Positions 31,911-41,564 of a stretch of DNA of 64,000 nt are shown in pieces. A program made the translations under genes and the position numbers. Numbering within the stretch: the first letter of the stretch is position 1; the number at the start of each line of letters is the position of its first letter. The stretch is taken from positions 1-64,000 of the forward strand of contig CAUJJS010000254.1 in the NCBI GenBank assembly GCA_963205415.1, given 5' to 3'. Source of the stretch: Pseudomonadota bacterium (GTDB taxonomy: Bacteria; Pseudomonadota; Gammaproteobacteria; Xanthomonadales; Xanthomonadaceae). The notes under the pieces were generated by a model. It searched no databases and was not told where the DNA came from. It saw only the letters and a list, made by a program, of their open reading frames with translations.

Positions 31911-32085
31911 GCGCCTTGGCATTGATCGTGACCCGACTGTCTGGCGCGCTGGGTGCGGAACTCTCCGGGCTCGACCTGTCGCAGCCGTTGTGACCGCATG
32001 ACTTGGCGGCGCTGCGCAGTGCCTGGTTAGAGCACGGCGTCGTCTTTCTGCGTGATCAGCAGGTCACCTATCTTGCTGGCGATCA
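31907..32085 (+). pseudogene. TauD/TfdA-type dioxygenase N-terminal remnant with in-frame TGA
   Basis: MSALALIVTRLSGALGAELSGLDLSQPL-stop(31991)-PHDLAALRSAWLEHGVVFLRDQQVT, then homology lost. Confidence 0.65.
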
Positions 32086-32138
32086 GCCCGCCCATGATCA
32101 AGTTCTTCACTGCGCGCGTCACTGACCACGCCGAGGAG

Positions 32139-32804
32139 CTATTTTTGTAACGCGGGCGATCTCTTACGTATAACCAGCGCTATCACTGCATCGATCAGTT
32201 CATCACGCGAGTGCCCCTTCTTTGCGTCGAACCACTGTACTGACCAGTTCAGTGCACCGAAGATCAAAAGGCGCGCAAGTACGGGTACCTCGACTTGCAA
32301 ATAGCCGGTCAAGCACAGTTCTTGGAGCACTGGCGTCCATGCTTCTTTGTAGTCACCTTGCAGCTTTGCGATGACGTTGCGCTGCTGAGTGTTGAGAGAG
32401 CGCGACTCGTAGAGTACCGCATGCATGAAATCGCTGTTCGGCCCCAGGAGCGTGTCGAAATGCGAACGGATCAATTGCCGCAGCGTGGTTGCAGCGTCAT
32501 GTTCGGAAAGCAGCACGATCGTCTGGCGCGCCAGCGCGCTGCGCATGCCTTTCTGCATCACCTCGTACAACAGCGCATCCTTGCTCTTGAAGTGACAGAA
32601 GAGTGATCCGGAATGCATGCCGACGGCGCAGGCGATGTCGCGCGTGCTCGTGCCGTTGAAGCCGTGGCGTCGAAACAGTTTGGCCGCGGCCATGACAAGG
32701 TCTTGGCGACGGTTGCCATCATTGCGCTCTTCCGGCGTCTTGCGCGGGCGGCCTCGCGGCCGCTTGGCTCCTGAGGGATCAGGTTCGGTGGGTATGACGT
32801 ACAT
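32139..32804 (-). CDS. TetR-family transcriptional regulator
   Basis: AAAKLFRRHGFNGTSTRDIACAVGMHSGSLFCHFKSKDALLYEVM HTH domain. Confidence 0.9.
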   Translation of the reverse strand: MYVIPTEPDPSGAKRPRGRPRKTPEERNDGNRRQDLVMAAAKLFRRHGFNGTSTRDIACAVGMHSGSLFCHFKSKDALLYEVMQKGMRSALARQTIVLLSEHDAATTLRQLIRSHFDTLLGPNSDFMHAVLYESRSLNTQQRNVIAKLQGDYKEAWTPVLQELCLTGYLQVEVPVLARLLIFGALNWSVQWFDAKKGHSRDELIDAVIALVIRKRSPALQK

Positions 32805-32851
32805 TTTCAGGAAGTGAATAAAGACGTACGATAGGCATGACGGCCATCCGC

Positions 32852-34045
32852 TCAATACGACTTCGGTAGGCCCAGCACGTGTTCGCCAATATAGTTGAGC
32901 AGCATCTCGTTGTTGATGGGTGCGATTTCCAGCAGGCGAATCATGGGCCATAGCGTGACGACGTCGTAGTCACGGTCAAAACCGTAGCCGCCATGGGTTT
33001 GCAGCGCGGCCTCGACGGCGGCCACCGCCGCTTGCGAGCCCAGCAGCTTGGCCATGTTGGCGTGGGCGCCGGCATCCTCGCCGGCGTCGAAGCGCTCGGC
33101 GGCGTTGTAGGTCATCAGGCGCGCTGCCTCGATCTGCGCCTTGGCCTGCGCCATGCGGTGCTGCAGTGCCTGGTAGGAGCCGATCGGCTTGCCGAAAGGC
33201 TTGCGCTCCTTCGAATAGGCCACCGCCTTGGCCAGCGCATAGTCGCCCAGGCCGATGGCGGCTCCGGCGGCCAGCAGGCGCTCTGAGTTCAGACCTTCGA
33301 ACATCAGCTTGGCGCCCTTGCCGGCTTCGCCGATCAGCGCGTCGGCGGGCAGCTTGACGTTGTCGAAGAACACCATGTACTGGCGCTCGGCGGTTTCGAC
33401 CTGGATGTTGAGTTGCGTCAGCTGGATGCCGGGCGTCTTCATGTCCAGCACGAAAAGCGAGATGCCGTCGGTGCGGTGCTTTACCTCGCCTGCCTTGGTG
33501 GTGCGTGCGATCACCAGCATGTAGTCGGCATCGCGCGCGCCGGAAATGAAGACCTTCTGGCCATTGAGCACCCAGCCATCGACGTCCCGTGTGGCCAGCG
33601 TGGTCATGGCAAAGCTGTTGGTGCCGGCATTGGGTTCGGTGATGGCAAAGCACAGCTTCTTCTCGCCGGTACAGGTGGGCGTGACGTATTTCTTGATTTG
33701 CTCGGGCGTGCCGTGGCGCATGATCGGCACTCGGCCCAGCCCGGTGACGACCAGGAACAGTGTGGGCACGCCTGCCAAAGCGAGCGCCTCGTTGAGCGCG
33801 GTGATCTCCAGCACGCCGCCGCCCGAGCCGCCATACTCTTCCGGGACGGACAGGCCGAGCAGGCCGAACTCGCCGAGCTTTTGCCACAGCTCATCGGGGA
33901 AGCGGTCTTCCTTGATGCACTGGAGGATGTAGCTGCGCGGGTACAGGGTGGTGACGCCGCGGGCGGCTTCCTGCACGTCGCGGATGCGCTCGCGCAGGCT
34001 TGCGGAAGCGGTGTTGGCAATGGCGGTGGTGGCTGGGGTGCTCAT
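32852..34045 (-). CDS. acyl-CoA dehydrogenase
   Basis: FAITEPNAGTNSFAMTTLATRDVDGWVLNGQKVFISG; LQTHGGYGFDRDYDVVTLWPMIRLLEIAPINNEMLLNYIGEHVLGLPKSY. Confidence 0.9.
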   Translation of the reverse strand: MSTPATTAIANTASASLRERIRDVQEAARGVTTLYPRSYILQCIKEDRFPDELWQKLGEFGLLGLSVPEEYGGSGGGVLEITALNEALALAGVPTLFLVVTGLGRVPIMRHGTPEQIKKYVTPTCTGEKKLCFAITEPNAGTNSFAMTTLATRDVDGWVLNGQKVFISGARDADYMLVIARTTKAGEVKHRTDGISLFVLDMKTPGIQLTQLNIQVETAERQYMVFFDNVKLPADALIGEAGKGAKLMFEGLNSERLLAAGAAIGLGDYALAKAVAYSKERKPFGKPIGSYQALQHRMAQAKAQIEAARLMTYNAAERFDAGEDAGAHANMAKLLGSQAAVAAVEAALQTHGGYGFDRDYDVVTLWPMIRLLEIAPINNEMLLNYIGEHVLGLPKSY

Positions 34046-34083
34046 GGTGCGTGTCTCCGTCTTGAGTTGTTGATGGGCGTTTG

Positions 34084-35861
34084 TCAAAGCGCCAGGTCGG
34101 CTGGAATCGGGACTGGAAAATCGAGCAGCATCTGGGCAAAGGCTTTGCCCTGCGAGTCCATGCGAACCGAAGCGATGCCGCCGCCGCCCAGGGCTTCGTG
34201 CATCAGAAAGTTCAGCGCGTGCGTACCGGGCAAATCGAATCGCCGCACGCTGCCCTTGACCAGGTGGGCGAACCAGGCCGCCACCGCCTGCTCGGTCAGG
34301 GCCGCGCGGATGAAGGGCAAATACTCGGCGCGGCGTGCCAGGATGCCGATGTTGGCGGCGTCGCCCTTGTCGCCGCTGCGTCCCCACGCCAGTTGCACCA
34401 GCGGCACGGTGCGCGTGCCGCGCGCAAAGGCGTCGGCGGCGGGCAGGGGCCGTCGACTTGGGGCAGGGTTGCCGGGTCGAACGGCTTGCCGAGCCATGGC
34501 GGTGCCGCCACGGTCCGCTCCCCCATGTCGATGCTGGCGGCCACCTGTGCCTTGGGTACTAGGCAGGAGAACAGCCGCACCACCGGCTGCACCTTGGGCC
34601 GGCCGCCGGTGAAACCGGTGATGGCCGGGGCCGACATCAGGGCCAGCGGCGCCACTTCGCGTGAGAACAGTTCGAGCGCGTCCTTGACCGGATGGCGCAC
34701 GCCGACTTTGAGCATCACCTCGCGCGCATCGGACCGCGCATGGGGGCCGTAGGTGTCCTCGGCGCCGATGGCCTCGACACAGGTTTCGGTAAAGTCTGGC
34801 CAGCCGCGCTGCGCATAGTGGCGCCGCATGCGCGCCAGCATGGCGGCGCCGACGCGCTGCCCCTTGGCGCCAGCATCGATGCCACCGATCATGAACAAGC
34901 TCATGGCCCGAAAGCCGTCGGCGTAGGTGACGCTGACCTTGGCCTGGTCGGTAGGCGGCAGGCCGCGCGCGCCCTTGACCTCGACGCGGTCGAGGCCGAT
35001 CTGCGTCAGCGTCACGCCGGTGAAGTCGCACACCGCGTCAGGCAGGATGTAGGCGCGCGGGTCGCCGATTTCATACAGCATCTGCTCGCCTACCGTGGAG
35101 GGGCAGACCAGCCCGCCCGTGCCTTCGGGCTTGGTGATGACGAAGCTGCCGTCGGCGCGGCACTCGGCGATGGGAAAGCCCATGTCGTCCCAGCCCGGCA
35201 CCGTGTCCCAATCGGTGTAGTTGCCGCCGGTGGCCTGTGTGCCGCATTCGATCAGGTGGCCGGCCAGGCTGCCAAGCGCCAGGCGGTCGTGGTCGGCAGC
35301 GGTCCAGCCAAAGGCGTGGATCAGCGGCGCCAGCGTGACCGCGCTGTCGACACAGCGGCCGGTGACCACGATGTCGGCGCCGGCCGCCAGCGCGGCCGCA
35401 ATTGGGAAGGCACCGAGGTAAGCGTTGGCGCTCATCACCTTTTGCGGGAAAGGGCTACCGACGAACATCTCCTTGGTGCCGGACGAGCGCAGTGCCTCGA
35501 CCTGCGGCATCAGGTCGTCACCCAGCACGGCGGCGATTTTCAGGTCGACGCCTTCGGCCTGGGCCGCCCCCACCAGCGCGGCGCGGCAGGCGGACGGGTT
35601 GACGCCACCCGCGTTAGCAATGACCTTGATGCCGCGACTTCAGTTCCTTCATCAGGGGCTGGAGGGTGGTCACGAAATCGGGTGCATAGCCCAGTGCCGG
35701 GTCTTTGGCCTTGGCGCGGCTGAGCAGCGACAGGTGATTTCGGCCAGGTAGTCGAACACCAGGACGTCGATGTTGCCGTGCTGCACCAGTTGGGCGGCGG
35801 CAAACTCGGTGTCGCCCCAGAAGCCTGAGGCGCTGCAAATGCGAAGGGTGGTTTGTTTCAT
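34084..35861 (-). pseudogene. DUF1446 / acyclic terpene utilization AtuA-like protein with three apparent indels
   Basis: [43 protein letters not shown] | [31 protein letters not shown] | ..NAGGVNPSACRAALVGAAQAEGVDLKIAAVLGDDL.. | LVQLAWGRSGDKGDAANIGILARR spread over two frames. Confidence 0.8.
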
Positions 35862-35891
35862 GAATTTTTCCGGCTTTTTGGGGGAAAGGGG

Positions 35892-36425
35892 TCAACGCGG
35901 GGTGGTGGCAATGCTGCGCGGCCAGAACACGCGCCAGATACCCTTGGCGGTGGCGCAGACTGTGCCATTGGCATCCAGGAACTCCCCTTCTGCAAATGCC
36001 GTCGTGCGGCTGATGCGCACCACATTGCCGCGCGCCTCGAAGCTATCGCCCACGGCGGCGTTGAGGAAGGTGATGTCTAGGTTGATCGTGAACTGACGCA
36101 GCTCGAAAGGGTCAATGTCGGACGCCTCGGGCATGGCCAGCAGCGAGGAGATGATGGCCCAGCCAAGCGCGCCGTCAAACATATAGGAGATGACGCCGCC
36201 ATTGAGCACGGTGTCGGAACCACCGCCGCCGCGTTGGGTGGCGAGGGCTTTAGGCAGTCGCACAATAGCTCGGCCTACTGCCGTTTCTTCAACTTCCAGC
36301 CCTTGCGCCTTCAGAAAGGGGCTATCGTTCCAGCTTTTCTTGCAAGCGGCGATGCGGTCAAGGTTAGGGGCGTTGGTATTCAAATTGGGCTCCTGTGGGT
36401 TGTCTAAAAAGCGTATGGGATTCAA
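35892..36425 (-). CDS. PaaI-family thioesterase
   Basis: DTVLNGGVISYMFDGALGWAIISSLLAM; overlaps the upstream gene stop. Confidence 0.82.
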   Translation of the reverse strand: MNPIRFLDNPQEPNLNTNAPNLDRIAACKKSWNDSPFLKAQGLEVEETAVGRAIVRLPKALATQRGGGGSDTVLNGGVISYMFDGALGWAIISSLLAMPEASDIDPFELRQFTINLDITFLNAAVGDSFEARGNVVRISRTTAFAEGEFLDANGTVCATAKGIWRVFWPRSIATTPR

Positions 36426-38062
36426 AGCATCGCCAGTTGCTCGATGCGTTGCACATGGGCCGCCAATGATCGGCGCGCCAGTGGCCAGAGTGCCGCGGGG
36501 GTGTCGTCATAGGCCAGAGGTAGCCATTTGTCCAAGCCGCCCTGCGGGACGGCGCGCATGGCCGCCAGCACCCTGGCCTCGCGCCGCAGGCGGTGCGCCT
36601 TGAGCTGCGCAATGGAATGCGCCGCCCAGCCGATGACGTGGCCGTGCGCCGGCAGGATGAATTCGATACCGTCCTTTTCGCAGGCCTGCGCCAGGCGGTC
36701 CAGCGAATCGAGGTAGGCGCTCATGTCGCCGTCGGGCGGGTCGATGATGGTGGTACTGCCGCTGAGGATGTGGTCGCCCGAGAACAGCAGACCGTCTTCT
36801 TCGAGGATGACGCAGAGGTGGTTGGCGGCGTGCCCTGGTGTATGGACCACGCGCAGGGTGCTATTGTGCTCACCATCGTGCAGCATCAGGCGCTCGCCGT
36901 CGGCCAGGGCGCTGTCGGGGACGAAGGCTGCTGTGGAGCGGGCGGTGGCGGCGGAAGCCAGGCCTAGCACGGGTGGTGTCTGGCCCGTCAAGCGGGCGCA
37001 GGCTTGGGCCAGAGGCTGCGCGGCGGGGGAGTGGTCCGAGTGTGAGTGGGTGCAGACGATGGCCTTGACCCTGCCCGCCGTGAACGCCGTCAGGCGTTCG
37101 ACGTGGTCCATCTGCAAGGGGCCTGGGTCGATGACGATGTAGCCGCTGGCCGCGTCGCCCACGATGTAGCTGTTGGTGCCGGGGCCGGTCATGACGCTGG
37201 CGTTGGGGGCGGTGAGGCGATGCAGGTGCCGCAACAGGGGCACCGGTCGCTCGTGCTGCCAGTCCAGCACATGTTCAAGTTGACCGTCCGGGCACACCAG
37301 CGCGAGTTCACCGTACGGCGCTTCATGCTCCATGAAGCGCTGCGGTTGACCGCTGACCAGACCACCCCGAGGGCAGGAGTTCCACCGCGGCGCGTCTTCG
37401 GTACAGGCAGCCAGGGCCTGCTCGGCCTGCTCAAAATCCGCCAGCCAGTGCAGGGTGCGGATGGTTGGAAAGATCATGAAAAAGTCGCCGGCCTGGTGCT
37501 GCGTCAGCGCATCCCGTGGCCTGACCCAGACGGGCTCGAACTGTTCCATTTCGTCGGCCACCGGCTCCTGCTGGTCGGGCATCAGCGCGGCGAAGAAGGC
37601 GGTGTCGAAACGCTTGGGCACGCTGCGGTCGGTGGTCCATCGGGCCAGCATGCGCGCCTGATCGACCGCCAGTGACCAGCCCCGGGCTTGCAGTTGCGGG
37701 TACAGCGCACGGCTACGGTCCAGCGCTTGAAGGTGGGTGCGAGTGATGGGCCTGCCATCGGCCTGCACCGCCAGCAGGATGCCCAGTTCCTCGAAGGTTT
37801 CCCGCAGCGCCGCCAGAGCCGCCGTGCGGTAGCGTCCGCCCGCGTCGGGGGCGCTTGCCAGCGTGTGTGCCTGGTGGTCGTCGGCGTCCACTCGCCCACC
37901 CGGGAATACATAGGCACCGGGCAAGAAGCTGGCTGTCGGCGAGCGCCGGGTCATCAACACTTCAACGCCAAGCGCACCATCACGCAACAGCAGCAGGGTG
38001 CCTGCCGGGTGCGCGGTGACCGGCTCTTTGCGGGGGTGGAGTTGCGATGAGGGGCGTGCCAT
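36422..38062 (-). CDS. fused NUDIX hydrolase - MBL-fold metallohydrolase
   Basis: N-term NUDIX-like (PGAYVFPGGRVD..AALAALRETFEELGILLAV), C-term MBL (AIVCTHSHSDHSPAAQPLAQ, VVHTPGHAANHLCVILEEDGLLFSGDHIL). Confidence 0.85.
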   Translation of the reverse strand: MARPSSQLHPRKEPVTAHPAGTLLLLRDGALGVEVLMTRRSPTASFLPGAYVFPGGRVDADDHQAHTLASAPDAGGRYRTAALAALRETFEELGILLAVQADGRPITRTHLQALDRSRALYPQLQARGWSLAVDQARMLARWTTDRSVPKRFDTAFFAALMPDQQEPVADEMEQFEPVWVRPRDALTQHQAGDFFMIFPTIRTLHWLADFEQAEQALAACTEDAPRWNSCPRGGLVSGQPQRFMEHEAPYGELALVCPDGQLEHVLDWQHERPVPLLRHLHRLTAPNASVMTGPGTNSYIVGDAASGYIVIDPGPLQMDHVERLTAFTAGRVKAIVCTHSHSDHSPAAQPLAQACARLTGQTPPVLGLASAATARSTAAFVPDSALADGERLMLHDGEHNSTLRVVHTPGHAANHLCVILEEDGLLFSGDHILSGSTTIIDPPDGDMSAYLDSLDRLAQACEKDGIEFILPAHGHVIGWAAHSIAQLKAHRLRREARVLAAMRAVPQGGLDKWLPLAYDDTPAALWPLARRSLAAHVQRIEQLAML

Positions 38063-38102
38063 GGGGGTGTCCGTTGAGCGTGAGGGAAGCCAGGGCTGGG
38101 GC

Positions 38103-39479
38103 TCAGGCGCTGGCCGAGTGGCTGCGCAGCAGCGCGTCCAGTGTGCTCTCCAGGTGCGCGATGGAGTTGCATTCGCGCGCGATGTGGCAATAGGGGGTGT
38201 AGCGCTTCATCTCCGAGTCGCCCAGGCCCCAGAACGAGACCGGCTCGGGGTTGAGCCAGATGACCCGGCGCGCGCGCTGGTAGAGCAGTTGCATGACTTG
38301 CGCCTGGGCTTGCCCGCCGTTGTTGCGCGCGTCGCCGAGAATCAGCACGGTGGTGCGGCGATCGATGTCATCGAGCAACTGCGCCTCGATGTCAAGCAGC
38401 GTCTGCCCGTAGTCGGTGCCGCTGCCGCCCACCGCCTGCATCACTTTGTCCACGGCTTGCTCGACCGGCAGCAGCTCGAAGGTGTCGCTCACCTCGACCA
38501 AGTGGTTGGTGAAGGCGAAGCTGCGCAGGTCGCTCACCTGTTCGCCCAGGCTGTGCAGGAAAAGCAGCAGAAAGCGCGCGTACTGGCGTACCGAGCCGCT
38601 GACGTCGCAGATGGCCACCACGCGCGGCCGGCCCACCACTTTGGAGCGCCAGAAGGTCTCGAACATCACGCCGTCGTAGGCGGCGTTCTTGCGCAGGGTC
38701 TTGCGGAAGTCGAGTTGGCCGCGCACCCGCTTTTTCTTGCGCCGCGAGTGGCGATCGGCCAGCCGCTTGGCGATCTTGCTGACAATGACGTGCATGCGCG
38801 CGAAATCGCGTTTTTCGATGTTGGAGAGCTTTTGCGATTGCAGGAAGTCATCGTGCAATTGTCGGGTCGGCGCCGTGCCGAAGAGCGCGAGTTTGCGTTC
38901 GACAAAATTGCGCACCTCCACGAACAACTTCTTGCGCGCAAGTTCGAGGTCTTTGGCACGCTCGGGCGCCAGCGTCTGGCGTTTAGCGTCAGAGATTTCC
39001 CGGTCCAGCAGTTCCAGTCCCATGGCCTGCTGGATCTTCTGGGTGTAGTAGCCTTTTTGGGTGAAGAACCAGATGTCGGTCAGGCCCACCTCGCGCGCGG
39101 CTTCCTGCATGCGCTTGGCCAGTGCCGCCGAGTCACCCGACAGCAGCAACTGCGACAAGGCCTGGCCGCCGCTGCCCTGGCAGCCGCCCGGCCCGCCGGA
39201 ACCTGTTGCAGCCTGTTTGTCTTGGGCTGGGTCCGGCAGGTCTTGCGCGGCCATGTTTTCGAAGGAACTGAAACGGAAGAAGCGATCAAAGGCCTCGTCG
39301 TAAAGGGCTCGATCGGTGGTGGTTTTCGCCAGTGTCGTGCCCAGCGCGCTTTTGAGCAGGGTGCGGTCGCTCCAGCCCACAAGCTCCACGGCGCGCGCCG
39401 CATCGATCTGGGCGTTCAGGCTGATCTCGAGGTCGCTGCCGCGCAGCGCCTTGAAAAAGTCCTCAAGCGTGGCTTGCAC
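38103..39479 (-). CDS. VWA-domain (CoxE-like) protein
   Basis: PRVVAICDVSGSVRQYARFLLLFLHSL, GSGTDYGQTLLDIEAQ, LILGDARNN; GTG start proposed (VQATLEDFFKAL). Confidence 0.85.
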   Translation of the reverse strand: MQATLEDFFKALRGSDLEISLNAQIDAARAVELVGWSDRTLLKSALGTTLAKTTTDRALYDEAFDRFFRFSSFENMAAQDLPDPAQDKQAATGSGGPGGCQGSGGQALSQLLLSGDSAALAKRMQEAAREVGLTDIWFFTQKGYYTQKIQQAMGLELLDREISDAKRQTLAPERAKDLELARKKLFVEVRNFVERKLALFGTAPTRQLHDDFLQSQKLSNIEKRDFARMHVIVSKIAKRLADRHSRRKKKRVRGQLDFRKTLRKNAAYDGVMFETFWRSKVVGRPRVVAICDVSGSVRQYARFLLLFLHSLGEQVSDLRSFAFTNHLVEVSDTFELLPVEQAVDKVMQAVGGSGTDYGQTLLDIEAQLLDDIDRRTTVLILGDARNNGGQAQAQVMQLLYQRARRVIWLNPEPVSFWGLGDSEMKRYTPYCHIARECNSIAHLESTLDALLRSHSASA

Positions 39480-40431
39480 GGGGAATCTCCGCGTCCTTGC
39501 GCGCTTGCTGCAGCAGGGCCGGCAGTTGCTCGCTGGCCGAGGCAATGTCCTGCTCGAACTTGAGAAAGACATTGAGCGTGCCCTTCACCATGTCCAGGCT
39601 CAAGTGTTCGGCGTGCAGCAGCAGCAGCGTTTTGGCCCAATCGATGGTCTCGCTGACCGAGGGCTGCTTCTTCAGATCCATCCGGCGCACGGCCTGAATG
39701 AAGGCCACCAGCTCGCGGTTCAGTGTTTCCGACAAGCCGGGCACGCGGCGCTCCAGAATGCGCCGCTCCAGCTTTGCCTCGGGGAAGGGAATGTGCAAAT
39801 GCAGGCAGCGGCGCTTGAGCGCGTCGCTCATCTCTCGCGTGTTGTTGCTAGTGAGAAAGACGATGGGCTTGACCTTGGCCTTGATGGTGCCGAGTTCGGG
39901 CACCGAAACTTGAAAGTCGGACAGCACTTCGAGCAGGAAAGCCTCGAACTCGGGGTCGGACTTGTCAACCTCGTCAACCAGCAGCACACAGCCGCGCTCC
40001 TGGTGCAGGGCCTGGTAGAGCGGGCGCGGCTCGAGAAAGTGCTCGGAGAAGAACAGGTCGTCGTGCGCATGCAGCCGCTCGATCGAGGCCGCCAGTCCCA
40101 CCGCGCCTTGCATCATCTCGCCCAGCTTATCTTTGAGTAGTTGCGTGTACAGCAACTGCTTGCCGTATTTCCACTCGTACAAGGCCTTGGATTCGTCCAA
40201 GCCTTCGTAACACTGCATGCGGATCAGGGGCACGTCGAGAATCTCGGCCATGCCCTTGGCCAGTTCGGTCTTGCCGACCCCGGCCGGGCCTTCGACCAAA
40301 ATCGGCTTTTCCAGATTGAATCCCAGGTAGACCGAGGCGGAGATTTCGCGGCTGGCAATGTAGTCGACCGCAGCCAGGCGCTGCGCCAAGCCATCAATGG
40401 AATCAAAGTGGGGTTGGTAAAGTGTTTTCAT
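39463..40431 (-). CDS. MoxR-family AAA+ ATPase
   Basis: PILVEGPAGVGKTELAKGMAEIL Walker A; VLLVDEVDKSDPEFEAFLLEVLSDFQ Walker B; FLTSNNTREMSDALKRRCLHLHI. Confidence 0.92.
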   Translation of the reverse strand: MKTLYQPHFDSIDGLAQRLAAVDYIASREISASVYLGFNLEKPILVEGPAGVGKTELAKGMAEILDVPLIRMQCYEGLDESKALYEWKYGKQLLYTQLLKDKLGEMMQGAVGLAASIERLHAHDDLFFSEHFLEPRPLYQALHQERGCVLLVDEVDKSDPEFEAFLLEVLSDFQVSVPELGTIKAKVKPIVFLTSNNTREMSDALKRRCLHLHIPFPEAKLERRILERRVPGLSETLNRELVAFIQAVRRMDLKKQPSVSETIDWAKTLLLLHAEHLSLDMVKGTLNVFLKFEQDIASASEQLPALLQQARKDAEIPRASHA

Positions 40432-41564
40432 GGGTTTCCTTGGGTGAGCAGCATTTTTTCGCCGGCTTGAAGTTGTCGGGAGTCGGCGATGCCGCGGGCT
40501 ACGCCCAGCACCAGGCGCAGATCACGCGCCAGGGTGAGCAGGGCCGGTTCATGGTCGTCCAGGGCCGCGGCAAAGGATTCGCAGGCGCCTTGCCAGCGAT
40601 CAAACAGGCGGCGCGCGCCCAGGTTGAACGCCGCCAGCGCCTCGTTGGGCCCGTGCTGGTCCAGGTGCTGGGCGGCATGACGGGCCACGGGCGAGAGGGC
40701 GTCGAGTTCGAGTTGCAAGCCACCCAGGTCCCGGGTCAAAGCAGGGGTCCGGGCGGCGCTTTGGAACCAGCGCGCCAGCGCGTCCAGTTCGGCTTGCATG
40801 GCGCCGAGCATAGTCCCCAGCAGCAGCGCGTCTTCGATCGCGCGCAGCGGTCGTGCGATGGTGTCGAAAGCCTGTCCCGGCTCGCCCAGGCGCTGGCTTT
40901 CCGGCACCCGACAGCCGACAAGGCGCAGGCCGCAATGGCCGAGCGGTGCCAGTCCGCGCACTTTGTCGTCCAGTTCGCGGGTCAGGCCCGGTGTGTTGGC
41001 CTCAACGACGAAAGCATCGAAGCGCTTGCGCCCCTCGTGTTCGCCGCTGACGGCCAGCACGATGATGGCATCGGCGGCCGGGCCGTTGCTGACGAAGGCC
41101 TTGTGGCCGTCAAGGAGCCAGTCGTCGCCGTCCTGAACCGCCCGGCAGCTCAGGTGTTTGGGGTGTGCGCCGGTGCCGGGCTCGGAGATTGCGAGTGCCA
41201 GCAGTGTGTCGCCGACCGTCATGGAGTGCAGCAGCGCACGATGCCGGTCGCTGCGCAGATTCGGCGCCAGCACGAAGCGCCCCAGCATCTGCTGCATCAT
41301 CCACGCCATGCCCAGGCCCAGGCTGGCGTATTCCCGGGCGACGATTTCGGCCAGAGCGCTGACTCGCACGGAGTCCGTGACGGGCGGCCCGCCCTCGCTG
41401 TCGAACGCCACACCAAGCAGGCCGCTTTCGCCGAGATGACGCCACCAGGAACGGGGAAAGCCGTGCGCGCAGTCAGGCGCCGGCGCGTCCGACAAGGCCA
41501 GGCGCATGGCCTCGGGCAGCGCCGAGGGCGGCATGTGCTGTTCGGGTGAGGTGGCGGACTTCAT
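40428..41564 (-). CDS. acyl-CoA dehydrogenase
   Basis: LALAISEPGTGAHPKHLSCRAVQDGDDWLLDGHKAFVSNGP and other ACAD features; MKSATSPEQ start. Confidence 0.85.
   Translation of the reverse strand: MKSATSPEQHMPPSALPEAMRLALSDAPAPDCAHGFPRSWWRHLGESGLLGVAFDSEGGPPVTDSVRVSALAEIVAREYASLGLGMAWMMQQMLGRFVLAPNLRSDRHRALLHSMTVGDTLLALAISEPGTGAHPKHLSCRAVQDGDDWLLDGHKAFVSNGPAADAIIVLAVSGEHEGRKRFDAFVVEANTPGLTRELDDKVRGLAPLGHCGLRLVGCRVPESQRLGEPGQAFDTIARPLRAIEDALLLGTMLGAMQAELDALARWFQSAARTPALTRDLGGLQLELDALSPVARHAAQHLDQHGPNEALAAFNLGARRLFDRWQGACESFAAALDDHEPALLTLARDLRLVLGVARGIADSRQLQAGEKMLLTQGNP

Noticed and set aside
37998-39563. 521-aa plus-strand ORF
   Set aside because: Antisense to the VWA/CoxE-like gene, which has clear motifs on the minus strand.
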